NCBI RefSeq assembly: GCF_014190935.1
Contig: NZ_JACHVV010000001.1
Span: forward strand, 62,001 to 126,000
DNA length: 64,000 nucleotides
Reading direction: 5' to 3'
From: Chryseomonas sp014190935
GTDB taxonomy: Bacteria > Pseudomonadota > Gammaproteobacteria > Pseudomonadales > Pseudomonadaceae
Shown: positions 8,901 through 16,503 of the stretch, one piece after another
Numbering within the stretch: position 1 is the stretch's first letter
Layout of the letters: each line of letters begins with the position of its first letter
Position numbers and translations under genes: made by a program
Notes under the pieces: model-generated
Told to the model about the DNA's origin: nothing
What the model saw: only the letters and a program-made list of their open reading frames with translations
Database searches by the model: none

Positions 8901-9439
8901 GGCAGGTTGCTGCCCATGGGAAAGAGGTCGATCAGGGCGCCGCGTACGGCGAATTCGCCATGCTCGTACACCGTATCCACATATCGGTAGCCGGCCGCTT
9001 CCAGGCGCGCGCGGGTGGCTTCCACATCCAGCCGCTGGCCGACGTCCAGCACCAGGCTGCTGCCGAGCAGGAAACGGGTGGGCGCCAGGCGGTGTAGGGC
9101 GGTCGCCAAAGGGACTACCAAAATACCGTGGGAGAGCTCCGGCAGCCGATAAAGGGTGGCGACGCGCTGGGAGATGATGTCCTGGTGCGGCGAGAAGACA
9201 TCGTAGGGCAGCGTCTCCCAATCGGGGAAATTCAGCACCGGCAGCTCGGGGGCGAAGAAGCGCAGTTCCTGCTCCAGGCGATCAGCGGTCTGGCTGTCCT
9301 GGGTGATCAGCAGGGTGAAGCGGCGAGTCGCGGCCTTGGCGGCTTCAGCGATGGCGAGGGCTAGCGCGGCGCCGGGCAGGTTGCCCCACTGCTGGCGGCC
9401 GGCGGTTTCAGGAATTGACGGGGTACGCAAAACTGACAC
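5990..9439 (-). CDS. mfd: Transcription-repair coupling factor Mfd
   Basis: Mfd is an ATP-dependent translocase that removes RNA polymerase stalled at lesions and recruits UvrA. The 1149-aa protein has the N-terminal UvrB-like region (ETLPYDVFSPHQDIISQR), the RNA-polymerase interaction domain near VHIDHGVGRYMGL, and the RecG-like helicase core: CGDVGFGKTEVAM (Walker A, near 630), IIDEEHRFGVRQKE (motif II), TATPIPRTL (motif III) and QLRGRVGRS (motif VI). The C-terminal D7 TRCF domain follows. GTG start at 9439; full length for the family. Divergent from gap. Confidence 0.97.
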   Translation of the reverse strand: MSVLRTPSIPETAGRQQWGNLPGAALALAIAEAAKAATRRFTLLITQDSQTADRLEQELRFFAPELPVLNFPDWETLPYDVFSPHQDIISQRVATLYRLPELSHGILVVPLATALHRLAPTRFLLGSSLVLDVGQRLDVEATRARLEAAGYRYVDTVYEHGEFAVRGALIDLFPMGSNLPYRIDLFDDEIETLRTFDPETQRSIDKVDSIRLLPAREFPLHKEAVTGFRARFRERFDVDYRRCPIYQDLASGITPAGIEYYLPLFFDETSTLFDYLPANTQVFSLPGIEQAAEQFWTDVRNRYEDRRVDPERPLLPPADVFLPVEDCFARLKNWPRVVIGADDLEAGVGRERFTARALPDLAIDAKASQPLAALEHFITDFPGRVLFTAESAGRREVLLELLARLNLRPGQVEGWAAFQASAERIAIALAPLDEGLVLDDAGVALIPENPLFGQRIMQRRRREKGRDAGENVIKNLTELREGAPVVHIDHGVGRYMGLITLELDDQPQEFLLLEYADDAKLYVPVASLHLIARYSGTDDALAPLHKLGSETWQKAKRKAAEQVRDVAAELLDIYARRAARKGYAFKDPAVDYASFSAGFPFEETPDQQAAIEAVHKDMLAGTPMDRLVCGDVGFGKTEVAMRAAFIAVHGGRQVAVLVPTTLLAQQHYNSFRDRFADWPVRVEVMSRFKSAQEVAAAARELADGKIDIIIGTHKLLQGDVKFKDLGLAIIDEEHRFGVRQKEQLKSLRSEVDILTLTATPIPRTLNMAVAGMRDLSIIATPPARRLSVRTFVMEEQNAVIKEALLRELLRGGQVYFLHNEVKTIEKRARELAELVPEARVGIGHGQMRERDLEQVMSDFYHKRFNVLVASTIIETGIDVPNANTIIIERADKFGLAQLHQLRGRVGRSHHQAYAYLLTPPRKGMTPDAEKRLEAIAGAQDLGAGFILATHDLEIRGAGELLGEGQSGQIQAVGFTLYMEMLERAVKAIRKGEQPNLEQPLGGGPDINMRVPALIPEDYLPDVHARLILYKRIASAADEDALKELQVEMIDRFGLLPEPTKNLVRLTLLKLRAEGLGIVKVDAGPQGGRLEFAADTQVDPLVLVKMIQAQPKKYRLEGATLFKFQVPMERAEERFNVLEALFDRLTPAAS

Positions 9440-9523
9440 GCGGGCGGAACTCCGGTGGATGTCGGGAGGGTTGGGATTGTAACGACCGGGCTTTCGCGCT
9501 GTCAGTGCAGCGACGCGCGTAGA

Positions 9524-9552
9524 TTGCCTGGGAGAGGCAGCGCGGTCATAAT
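9524..9552 (+). promoter_or_regulatory. Probable sigma-70 promoter for gap
   Basis: TTGCCT (9524-9529) and CATAAT (9547-9552) are separated by 17 bp, about 40 nt upstream of the GTG start. Supported only by consensus match and position. Confidence 0.45.
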
Positions 9553-9593
9553 GTAGTTCCTTTTTTCAGCTCCTACATAGGGAAGGATTTGTC

Positions 9594-11036
9594 GTGAGTC
9601 AGAAGCCTGAGCAGTGCCTTGAAGAATGGATCGATCGCGAAGCGCTCGCCGAGGCCATGATTCCCCTGATTGGTCAGCTGTACCGTAACAACAATGTTGT
9701 GACCTCGATTTACGGTCGCGGTTTGGTCAACCGTTCGGTGATCTCCATTCTCAAGGCCCACCGGTTCGCCCGCCAGATCGACAACGTCGAGCTGTCCGTG
9801 CAGGACACCTACCCGCTGGTGAAGGCCCTGAGCGAGCTGGAACTGGGCGCCGCCTCCATCGACCTGGCCCGCCTGAGCCTGAAGTTCAAGGCCGAAGGCG
9901 CCGGTCGCGACCTCAAGGACTTCCTGCGCAGCGAACTGTCCGCCGTGGTCGGCAAGCAGGGCGTCGAGCAGCGCAAGGGCAAGGACGTGGTGCTCTACGG
10001 CTTCGGTCGCATCGGCCGCCTGCTGGCGCGCATCCTCATCGAGCACCAGGGTAGCGGCGACGGCCTGCGCCTGCGCGCCATCGTCGTGCGCAAGGGCGCC
10101 GACAACGACCTGGTCAAGCGTGCCAGCCTGCTGCGTCGCGATTCCGTGCACGGTTCCTTCGACGGCACCATCACCGTCGACGAAGCCAACAGCACCCTGT
10201 GTGCCAACGGCACCCTGATCAAGGTGATCTACTCCAACGATCCCACCACCGTCGACTACACCGCGTACGGCATCCAGGATGCCATCGTGGTCGACAACAC
10301 CGGCAGATGGCGCGATGCCGAAGGCCTGGGCCAGCACCTCAAGTGCAAGGGCGTCTCCCGCGTGGTGCTGACCGCACCCGGCAAGGGCAGCCTGAAGAAC
10401 ATCGTGCATGGCATCAACCATGACACCATCACCGCCGAAGACACCATCGTCACCGCGGCTTCCTGCACCACCAACGCCATCGTGCCGATCCTGAAGGCGG
10501 TCAACGACAAGTACGGCATCGTCAACGGTCACGTCGAGACCGTGCACTCGTACACCAACGACCAGAACCTGATCGACAACTTCCACAAGGGCGATCGCCG
10601 TGGCCGCAGCGCCGCGCTGAACATGGTCATCACCGAGACCGGCGCCGCCAAGGCCGTGGCCAAGGCGTTGCCGGAACTGGCTGGCAAGCTGACCGGCAAC
10701 GCCATCCGCGTGCCGACGCCCAACGTTTCCATGGCGATCCTCAACCTGAACCTGGAAAACGGCACCAGCAAGGACGAGATCAACGAGTACCTGCGCGAAA
10801 TGGCGCTGCACTCGCCGCTGCACAAGCAGATCGATTTCGTGAACTCGCCGGAAGTGGTCTCCAGCGACTTCGTCGGCTCCCGTCATGCGGGCGTGGTCGA
10901 TGCCGGTGCCACCATCGTCAGCGACAACCGTGTCGTCCTCTATGTCTGGTACGACAACGAGTTCGGCTACAGCTGCCAGGTCGTGCGGGTGCTGGAAGAG
11001 ATGGCGGGCGTCAATCCGCCGGCCTTCCCGGCCTGA
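9594..11036 (+). CDS. gap: Glyceraldehyde-3-phosphate dehydrogenase, long form
   Basis: Oxidises glyceraldehyde-3-phosphate with NAD(P)+ and phosphate. At 480 aa it carries about 130 residues ahead of the usual start of the fold: helical sequence precedes the Rossmann motif GFGRIGR (about 136-142). The catalytic cysteine is C291 in AASCTTNA, and the C-terminal end has WYDNEFGYSCQVVR. This matches the long Gap paralog that lies next to mfd in pseudomonads. GTG start with GGAAGG upstream. An intrinsic terminator follows. Confidence 0.9.
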   Translation: MSQKPEQCLEEWIDREALAEAMIPLIGQLYRNNNVVTSIYGRGLVNRSVISILKAHRFARQIDNVELSVQDTYPLVKALSELELGAASIDLARLSLKFKAEGAGRDLKDFLRSELSAVVGKQGVEQRKGKDVVLYGFGRIGRLLARILIEHQGSGDGLRLRAIVVRKGADNDLVKRASLLRRDSVHGSFDGTITVDEANSTLCANGTLIKVIYSNDPTTVDYTAYGIQDAIVVDNTGRWRDAEGLGQHLKCKGVSRVVLTAPGKGSLKNIVHGINHDTITAEDTIVTAASCTTNAIVPILKAVNDKYGIVNGHVETVHSYTNDQNLIDNFHKGDRRGRSAALNMVITETGAAKAVAKALPELAGKLTGNAIRVPTPNVSMAILNLNLENGTSKDEINEYLREMALHSPLHKQIDFVNSPEVVSSDFVGSRHAGVVDAGATIVSDNRVVLYVWYDNEFGYSCQVVRVLEEMAGVNPPAFPA

Positions 11037-11070
11037 GTCTTGCGTCCTAGGCAAGGCTGACTTGCAAGAA

Positions 11071-11100
11071 AAAACGGGAGCCCAGGTGGCTCCCGTTTTC
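11071..11100 (+). terminator. Intrinsic terminator of gap
   Basis: ACGGGAGCC and GGCTCCCGT form a 9-bp stem with loop CAGGT, flanked by AAAA and TTTTC GTTTT; a standard rho-independent structure, potentially bidirectional. Confidence 0.85.
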
Positions 11101-11245
11101 GTTTTGACCGGGTTTTGCGCCACAATGGCGGCCCGTGACAAGAGGTCGCAGCCCCCTGGGGCGATCTCGCGTCGGATCCGGCCTCTCACGAGGCGGTCCG
11201 GCTCCAGCCGTCGCCTGCGGACGGCTAACCTTCTGAGGAGAAAGC

Positions 11246-12640
11246 ATGGCGGTCTATAGCTACGACGTGGTGGTACTGGGTTCGGGACCGGCCGGCGAGG
11301 GCGCGGCGATGAACGCCGCCAAGAATGGCCGCCGCGTGGCGGTGGTGGACAATCGCCAGGTGGTCGGCGGCAACTGCACCCACCTGGGTACCATTCCCTC
11401 CAAGGCGCTGCGCCATTCGGTCAAGCAGATCATCCAGTTCAACACCAACGAGATGTTCCGCTCCATCGGCGAGCCGCGTTGGTTCTCCTTTCCCGACGTG
11501 CTGCGCAGCGCTGAGCGGGTGATCGCCCGGCAGGTGTCGTCCCGCACCGGCTACTACGCGCGCAATCGCGTCGACCTGTTCTTCGGCACCGCCAGCTTCG
11601 CCGACGACAACACCATCGAGATCGTCAACCTGCGCGGTGACCTGGAGCGACTGGTGGCCAAGCAGGTCGTCATCGCCACCGGTTCGCGTCCCTATCGTCC
11701 GGTGGACGTGGACTTCAGCCATCCGCGCATCTACGACAGCGACACCATCCTGTCGCTGACCCACACCCCGCGCCGGCTGATCATCTACGGCGCCGGGGTG
11801 ATCGGCAGCGAATACGCCTCCATCTTCAGCGGCCTCGGGGTGCTGGTGGACCTGATCGACAACCGCGACCAGCTGCTCAGCTTCCTCGACGACGAAATCT
11901 CCGACGCCCTGAGTTATCACCTGCAGAACAACAACGTGCTCATTCGCCACAACGAGGAATACGAGCGTATCGAAGGCCAGGAAAACGGCGTCGTCCTGCA
12001 TCTGAAGTCCGGCAAGAAACTGCGCGCCGATGCCCTGCTGTGGTGTAATGGCCGGACCGGCAACACCGACCAGCTGGGCCTGCAGAACGTGGGCATCTCG
12101 GTCAACAGCCGCGGCCAGGTCACCGTCGACGAGAACTACCGGACCTCGGTCGCCAACATCTATGCGGCGGGCGACGTCATCGGCTGGCCGAGTCTGGCCA
12201 GTGCCGCCTACGACCAGGGGCGGTCGGCTTCGGACAATATCCTGCACGACAACAACGGGCGGGTGGTCAACGATATCCCCACCGGCATCTACACCATTCC
12301 CGAGATCAGTTCGCTGGGCAAGACCGAGCGCGAGCTGACCCAGGAAAAGGTGCCCTACGAGGTCGGCAAGGCCTTCTTCAAGAGCATGGCGCGGGCGCAG
12401 ATCTCCGGTGAGCCGGTGGGCATGCTGAAGATCCTCTTCCATCGCGAGACCCTGCAGGTGCTGGGCGTGCACTGCTTCGGCGACCAGGCGTCGGAGATCC
12501 TGCACATCGGCCAGGCGATCATGAACCAGGAAGGTACGGCGAACAGCATCCGCTATTTCGTCAACACCACCTTCAACTACCCGACCATGGCCGAGGCCTA
12601 CCGGGTAGCGGCCTTCGATGGCTTGAATCGGTTGTTCTGA
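11246..12640 (+). CDS. sthA: Soluble pyridine nucleotide transhydrogenase
   Basis: FAD flavoprotein that equilibrates NADPH and NADH, usually consuming NADPH. The 464-aa protein has the FAD motif VVLGSGPAGEGAA, the segment GGNCTHLGTIPSKALR in which the second redox cysteine of the lipoamide-dehydrogenase family is replaced by Thr (C44, T49), as expected for SthA, and the NAD motif IYGAGVIGSEYAS. The C-terminal dimer domain ends YRVAAFDGLNRLF. GAGGAG precedes the ATG. In P. aeruginosa the nqr operon lies between gap and sthA; here the two are adjacent. Confidence 0.95.
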   Translation: MAVYSYDVVVLGSGPAGEGAAMNAAKNGRRVAVVDNRQVVGGNCTHLGTIPSKALRHSVKQIIQFNTNEMFRSIGEPRWFSFPDVLRSAERVIARQVSSRTGYYARNRVDLFFGTASFADDNTIEIVNLRGDLERLVAKQVVIATGSRPYRPVDVDFSHPRIYDSDTILSLTHTPRRLIIYGAGVIGSEYASIFSGLGVLVDLIDNRDQLLSFLDDEISDALSYHLQNNNVLIRHNEEYERIEGQENGVVLHLKSGKKLRADALLWCNGRTGNTDQLGLQNVGISVNSRGQVTVDENYRTSVANIYAAGDVIGWPSLASAAYDQGRSASDNILHDNNGRVVNDIPTGIYTIPEISSLGKTERELTQEKVPYEVGKAFFKSMARAQISGEPVGMLKILFHRETLQVLGVHCFGDQASEILHIGQAIMNQEGTANSIRYFVNTTFNYPTMAEAYRVAAFDGLNRLF

Positions 12641-12685
12641 GTCGGCCTAGGTTGAGCGGACGGATGCGAATGTCCGCTCGGCTAG

Positions 12686-12854
12686 CCCCCTCTCCCCTCG
12701 GGAGAGGGCTGGGGTGAGGGTACCCCCGTAGCAGCCTCCAGTGGAAAAGGCTGCGCCGTTTTCCACGCTACGGTTCTGCGTCGGCTCATATCGCGGCCAT
12801 GGCCGATAGATTTGGCTTTCGTAGGTTGGGTTGAGCGCAGCGAAGCCCAACACG
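12686..12854. repeat. Patch of three short repeat families
   Basis: Fills most of the 240-bp gap between sthA and the phosphodiesterase gene. In order: a CCCTCTCCC/GGGAGAGGG hairpin followed by GGGGTGAGGG (12686-12720); a GTGGAAAAGGCTGCGCC/TTTTCCAC unit (12740-12772); and a GTAGGTTGGGTTGAGCG unit ending AAGCCCAAC (12820-12854). All three recur near 45.2, 49.2 or 56.2-56.9 kb. No gene seen. Confidence 0.85.
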
Positions 12855-12880
12855 TCCCGGGCTTCGACCTGCGCCAGCGC

Positions 12881-13597
12881 CTACCCCAGCGTCCGCCGTG
12901 CCAGACTTGGAAAATCCGTGATCAGGCTGTCCGCGCCGAAGTCGGCCAGGCGGCGCATCAGGCTGGCGTCGTTCACCGTCCAGACCGAGACATGCAGGCC
13001 CTGGCGCTGGGCCTTGAGCAGGCGCTCCGGGGTGCACAGCGTCCAGTTCAGTGCCAGCAGGTGGCAGTCGTAGTGAGCGGCCACCTTGAGCGGATCCAGC
13101 CAGGCGTATTCCGCCACCAGCCCGCGCGCCAGATGCGGCGTATCGCGCTGCAGGGCACGCAGGACCTCACGCGAGGCGCTGGTCACGGTGATCCTGTCCT
13201 GCAGGCCGAATTCCTCGACCAGCTGGGCGATGGCCCTGACGGTCTGCGCCGCCCGCACCCGCGAGGCGCTCTTCACCTCCAGCTGCCAGTGGTCGAAGGC
13301 GCACTTCTCGAACAGCTCGCGCAGGGTCGGGATGGGGCAGGGGCGCGGCCAGGCCGGGCCGCCCTGGCGGGCATCCAGGGCGACCAGATCGGCGACGGCC
13401 TTTTCGCTGACCTTGCCGCCTCGCCCGGTGGTACGTTTCAGGGTCGGGTCATGAATCACCACCAGCTCGCCGTCCCGGGAGAGGTGCAGGTCCAGTTCGC
13501 AGCGCCTGACGCCCAGCTCCAGGCACAGCTCGAATCCGGCCAGGGTATTTTCCGGGGCTTCGCCGCGGGCACCGCGGTGTCCGTAAATGAGGGTCAT
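12881..13597 (-). CDS. Glycerophosphodiester phosphodiesterase
   Basis: Cleaves glycerophosphodiesters to glycerol-3-phosphate and an alcohol. The 238-aa GDPD-fold protein has HRGARGEAPENTLAGF (catalytic His-Arg and Glu-Asn), CELDLHLSRDGELVVIHDPTLKRTT (metal Glu/Asp and second catalytic His) and a late WTVND motif. No signal peptide, so it is the cytosolic, UgpQ-like type. It is the last gene of a minus-strand trio with a small exported protein and a PilZ protein. Confidence 0.9.
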   Translation of the reverse strand: MTLIYGHRGARGEAPENTLAGFELCLELGVRRCELDLHLSRDGELVVIHDPTLKRTTGRGGKVSEKAVADLVALDARQGGPAWPRPCPIPTLRELFEKCAFDHWQLEVKSASRVRAAQTVRAIAQLVEEFGLQDRITVTSASREVLRALQRDTPHLARGLVAEYAWLDPLKVAAHYDCHLLALNWTLCTPERLLKAQRQGLHVSVWTVNDASLMRRLADFGADSLITDFPSLARRTLG

Positions 13598-13605
13598 GAG
13601 GGCTC

Positions 13606-13896
13606 CTAGGGTGACGGGACCGGGCGTCGCGGTTCACGGACCGCGTCCAGCACCCGGTCGTTTTCGAAATAGACGCTGAAATCTCGGTAGTCCCAGCGGC
13701 GAATCGCCGGGCGTCCGACCGGTGGATGCTCCTGGTCGGGCAGGCCGAAGCGCTCCAGGACCTGGCTGCGACTGTCGCCGCGCAGGGGCAGCGGGGTACT
13801 GCCATCGCCCTGCTGGCCCAGCGGGATCTGCAGGGTCTCGGCCCAGCCGGGCAGGGTGGCGCCGAGCAGCAGGAGCGCCAGCCAGGCGCGTTTCAC
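13606..13896 (-). CDS. Small exported protein of unknown function (96 aa)
   Basis: Begins VKRAWLALLLLGATLPGWAE (initiator GTG), a clear Sec signal peptide with probable cleavage after GWA, leaving a mature domain of about 75 residues with SRSQVLERFGLPDQ and a tail WDYRDFSVYFENDRVLDAV. This resembles small outer-membrane-assembly-like (SmpA/BamE-style) folds only loosely, so I do not name it. The GTG start overlaps the PilZ gene stop as GTGA, so the two are translationally coupled. Confidence 0.7.
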   Translation of the reverse strand: MKRAWLALLLLGATLPGWAETLQIPLGQQGDGSTPLPLRGDSRSQVLERFGLPDQEHPPVGRPAIRRWDYRDFSVYFENDRVLDAVREPRRPVPSP

Positions 13897-14444
13897 GCCT
13901 CGTCCCCGCGGTCGGCGCGCCGCACTCGCGCCTGCTGGCGCAAGACGTGGCGCGCCAGCAACTGGCGCTGGGCGTCTTCCAGGTCGATGAAGCTGGTGCC
14001 GATCTCGTACCCGCCGGCCACGGCCTGGCAACCGGTCACTTCGGCCAGCACCTGCAGGCCCAGGCCCTGGGGCGGCAGTGCCATGCGCAGGTCGAGCCGG
14101 GTGCCCAGGGCATAGGGCTCGGCATCGACGAAGGCCAGGCCGCCTTCGGACAGCACCACGTCGCGGGTGGCGCCGCTGTCGTGCAGGAGATTCCAGGTAA
14201 AGGCCTGGCCGAGCAGGTCCAGGCGCTTGTTCACCAGGCGCAGGCAGGCGGTGACGGCGCGGTCGCGCTCGTCCAGATTGCGCAGCAGGTGGCGGGATTC
14301 GAATTCCAGCTGGTGCAGTTCGCTCAGGAGTGCGAACAAGGGCGCGGTCTCGCCGGGGACCCCGTCGGCAGGGCTGATTTGCAGTGCGATGCGGTCGGTG
14401 ATGCGATAGTATTCCCGCCGTTCACGCGCGTCTGGGGTGGTCAT
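13893..14444 (-). CDS. PilZ-domain protein
   Basis: Likely cyclic-di-GMP-binding or PilZ-like adaptor of 183 aa. The N-terminus MTTPDARERREYYRITDRIALQ contains the RREYYRI basic stretch seen at the start of PilZ proteins. The C-terminal half (GGLAFVDAEPYALGTRLDLRMALP) resembles the D/NxSxxG-type PilZ strand, although the canonical motif is degenerate. The ATG at 14444 is used in place of an upstream start. Neighbours: downstream exported protein and GDPD phosphodiesterase; divergent from lolC. Confidence 0.75.
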   Translation of the reverse strand: MTTPDARERREYYRITDRIALQISPADGVPGETAPLFALLSELHQLEFESRHLLRNLDERDRAVTACLRLVNKRLDLLGQAFTWNLLHDSGATRDVVLSEGGLAFVDAEPYALGTRLDLRMALPPQGLGLQVLAEVTGCQAVAGGYEIGTSFIDLEDAQRQLLARHVLRQQARVRRADRGDEA

Positions 14445-14551
14445 GTCGGGCCGCTCCGTGGGTGATGGCCCCGAGTGTAGCCGGCGAGCCGGCACGGTGT
14501 CGCCGTCCAACCCGCAGGGCGCCTACGTCTTTCCGCCGTGCAAGCGAGCCT

Positions 14552-15802
14552 ATGTTCAGACCCCTGCCGATCTACCTTGGCCTGCGTTACGTCCGCGCCA
14601 AGCGCCGCAACCATTTCGTCTCCTTCATCTCGCTCACCTCCATGATCGGCCTGGCCCTCGGCGTGGTCGTCATGATCGTGGTGCTGTCGGTCATGAACGG
14701 CTTCGATCGCGAGATGCGCGATCGGGTCCTCGGCATGATTCCCCATGCGACGGTGGAGTCCTACCAGCCGGTGCCCGACTGGCGCAGCGTGCGCGAGTTG
14801 GCGCTGCAGAACAGCCAGGTGGCCGCGGTGGCGCCCTTCACCCAGTTGCAGGGCATGCTGGCCCACGACAAGGCGGTGCAGACGGTATTGCTCAACGCCA
14901 TCGATCCGGCCGAGGAGCCCAAGGTCTCGATCATCTCCAGCTTCATGCGCGAGGGCCGGCTCGACGACCTCAAACCGGGCGAATTCGGCATCATCATCGG
15001 CTCCCTGGCCGCCGAGAAACTGGGCGTGAAGGTTGGCGACAAGCTCACCTACATCGCCCCGGAAGTGGCCGTGACTCCCGCCGGCATGTTTCCGCGCATG
15101 AAGAGATTCACCGTGGTGGGCATCTTCAGCGTCGGCGCCGGCGAGCTGGACGGCTCGGTGGGCCTGATCGACATCGAGGATGCCGCGCGGCTGCAGCGCT
15201 GGCCGGCGAACGCGGTGCAGGGCGTGCGCCTCAAGTTGCACGACCTGTTCCAGGCGCCCGACGTGTCCTGGAACATCGCTCGCCAGCTGCCGGGCAACGA
15301 CTGGTACGCCCGCGACTGGACCCGCACCCACGGCAATCTCTACCAGGCCATCGGCATGGAAAAGACCATGATCGGCCTGTTGCTGCTGCTGATCGTCGCC
15401 GTGGCCGCCTTCAACATCGTCTCCACCCTGGTGATGGTGGTGACCGACAAGAAATCCGACATCGCCATCCTGCGCACCCTGGGCGCCACGCCCCGGCAGA
15501 TCATGGCGGTGTTCATGGTCCAGGGGACCTTCATCGGCGTCATCGGCACCGCCATCGGCTGCCTGCTGGGCGTGCTCGCCGCGCTCAACGTCAGTGCCGC
15601 GCTGGCCTGGGTGCAACGGGTCACCGGGCACCAGTTCCTCAACGCCGAGGTGTACTTCATCGACTACCTGCCGGCGCAGCTGCAGCTGCACGACGTCCTG
15701 CTGGTCTGCGGCGCGTCCTTCGCCCTGAGCTTCCTGGCCACGCTCTATCCCTCCTGGAGCGCCGCCCGTACCCAACCCGCCGAGGCCCTGCGTTATGAAT
15801 GA
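14552..15802 (+). CDS. lolC: Lipoprotein-releasing ABC transporter permease LolC
   Basis: Inner-membrane permease of LolCDE, which extracts outer-membrane lipoproteins and passes them to LolA. The 416-aa protein begins MFRPLPIYLGLRYVRAKRRNHF with the first membrane helix following, a periplasmic MacB-type domain, then three helices starting MIGLLLLLIVAVAAFNIVSTLVMVV. The start at 14552 matches that of the paralogous gene lolE. It overlaps lolD by 8 bases. A tract of its 3' half is about 94% identical in DNA to lolE. Confidence 0.92.
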   Translation: MFRPLPIYLGLRYVRAKRRNHFVSFISLTSMIGLALGVVVMIVVLSVMNGFDREMRDRVLGMIPHATVESYQPVPDWRSVRELALQNSQVAAVAPFTQLQGMLAHDKAVQTVLLNAIDPAEEPKVSIISSFMREGRLDDLKPGEFGIIIGSLAAEKLGVKVGDKLTYIAPEVAVTPAGMFPRMKRFTVVGIFSVGAGELDGSVGLIDIEDAARLQRWPANAVQGVRLKLHDLFQAPDVSWNIARQLPGNDWYARDWTRTHGNLYQAIGMEKTMIGLLLLLIVAVAAFNIVSTLVMVVTDKKSDIAILRTLGATPRQIMAVFMVQGTFIGVIGTAIGCLLGVLAALNVSAALAWVQRVTGHQFLNAEVYFIDYLPAQLQLHDVLLVCGASFALSFLATLYPSWSAARTQPAEALRYE

Positions 15803-16496
15803 TCGAGCCGTTTTGCGTTGCCAGGACCTGGGCAAGCGCTACGAGGAAGGCCCCCAGACCGTCGAGGTGCTGAGCAACGTCCAGCTGACCCTGCAACCGG
15901 GCGAGCGGGTGTCCATCGTCGGCAGTTCGGGGTCGGGCAAGACCACGCTGCTGAACCTGCTCGGCGGCCTGGATACCCCCAGCAGCGGCAGTGTCTGGCT
16001 CGACGGCGAAGAGCTGTCGGCGCTCAACGAGAAGGCCCGTGGCCTCTTGCGCAATCGCGCCATGGGCTTCGTCTACCAGTTCCACCACCTGCTGCCCGAA
16101 TTCAGCGCCCTGGAAAACGTCTGCATGCCCCTGCTGATCGGCAAGGCGTCCATTGGCGAAGCCCGCGAGCGCGCCGCCAAGCTGCTGGAGCGGGTCGGTC
16201 TCGGTCATCGCCTGGGCCACAAGCCGGCCGAGCTGTCCGGCGGCGAGCGCCAGCGCGTGGCCATCGCCCGGGCGCTGGTCAACCAGCCCAAGCTGGTGCT
16301 GCTCGACGAACCCACCGGCAACCTCGACCAGCACACTGCCCATGGCATCCAGGACCTGATGCTGGAGCTGTCCACCTCGCTGCGCACCGCCTTCCTGGTG
16401 GTGACACACGACCAGGTGCTGGCTGGCCAGATGGACCGGATGCTGCGCCTGGACGAAGGCCATCTGGTCGACGCCACGCCGGCCCGGCAGGTCTGA
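15795..16496 (+). CDS. lolD: Lipoprotein-releasing ABC transporter ATPase LolD
   Basis: Cytosolic ATPase of the LolCDE exporter. The 233-aa protein carries Walker A GSSGSGKTTLLNLLGG, the Q loop in FVYQFHHLLPEFSALENV, signature LSGGERQRVAIARALV, Walker B LVLLDEPTGNLD and the H-loop VTHDQ. It sits between the two permease genes, overlapping the first and 7 bases from the second, so all three are one operon. Confidence 0.96.
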   Translation: MNDRAVLRCQDLGKRYEEGPQTVEVLSNVQLTLQPGERVSIVGSSGSGKTTLLNLLGGLDTPSSGSVWLDGEELSALNEKARGLLRNRAMGFVYQFHHLLPEFSALENVCMPLLIGKASIGEARERAAKLLERVGLGHRLGHKPAELSGGERQRVAIARALVNQPKLVLLDEPTGNLDQHTAHGIQDLMLELSTSLRTAFLVVTHDQVLAGQMDRMLRLDEGHLVDATPARQV

Positions 16497-16503
16497 GGTC
16501 GCC

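Noticed and set aside
6590..9097. 835-aa open frame antisense to mfd
   Set aside because: High-GC shadow of a full-length mfd; Gly/His/Gln-rich composition with no recognisable domain or ribosome site.
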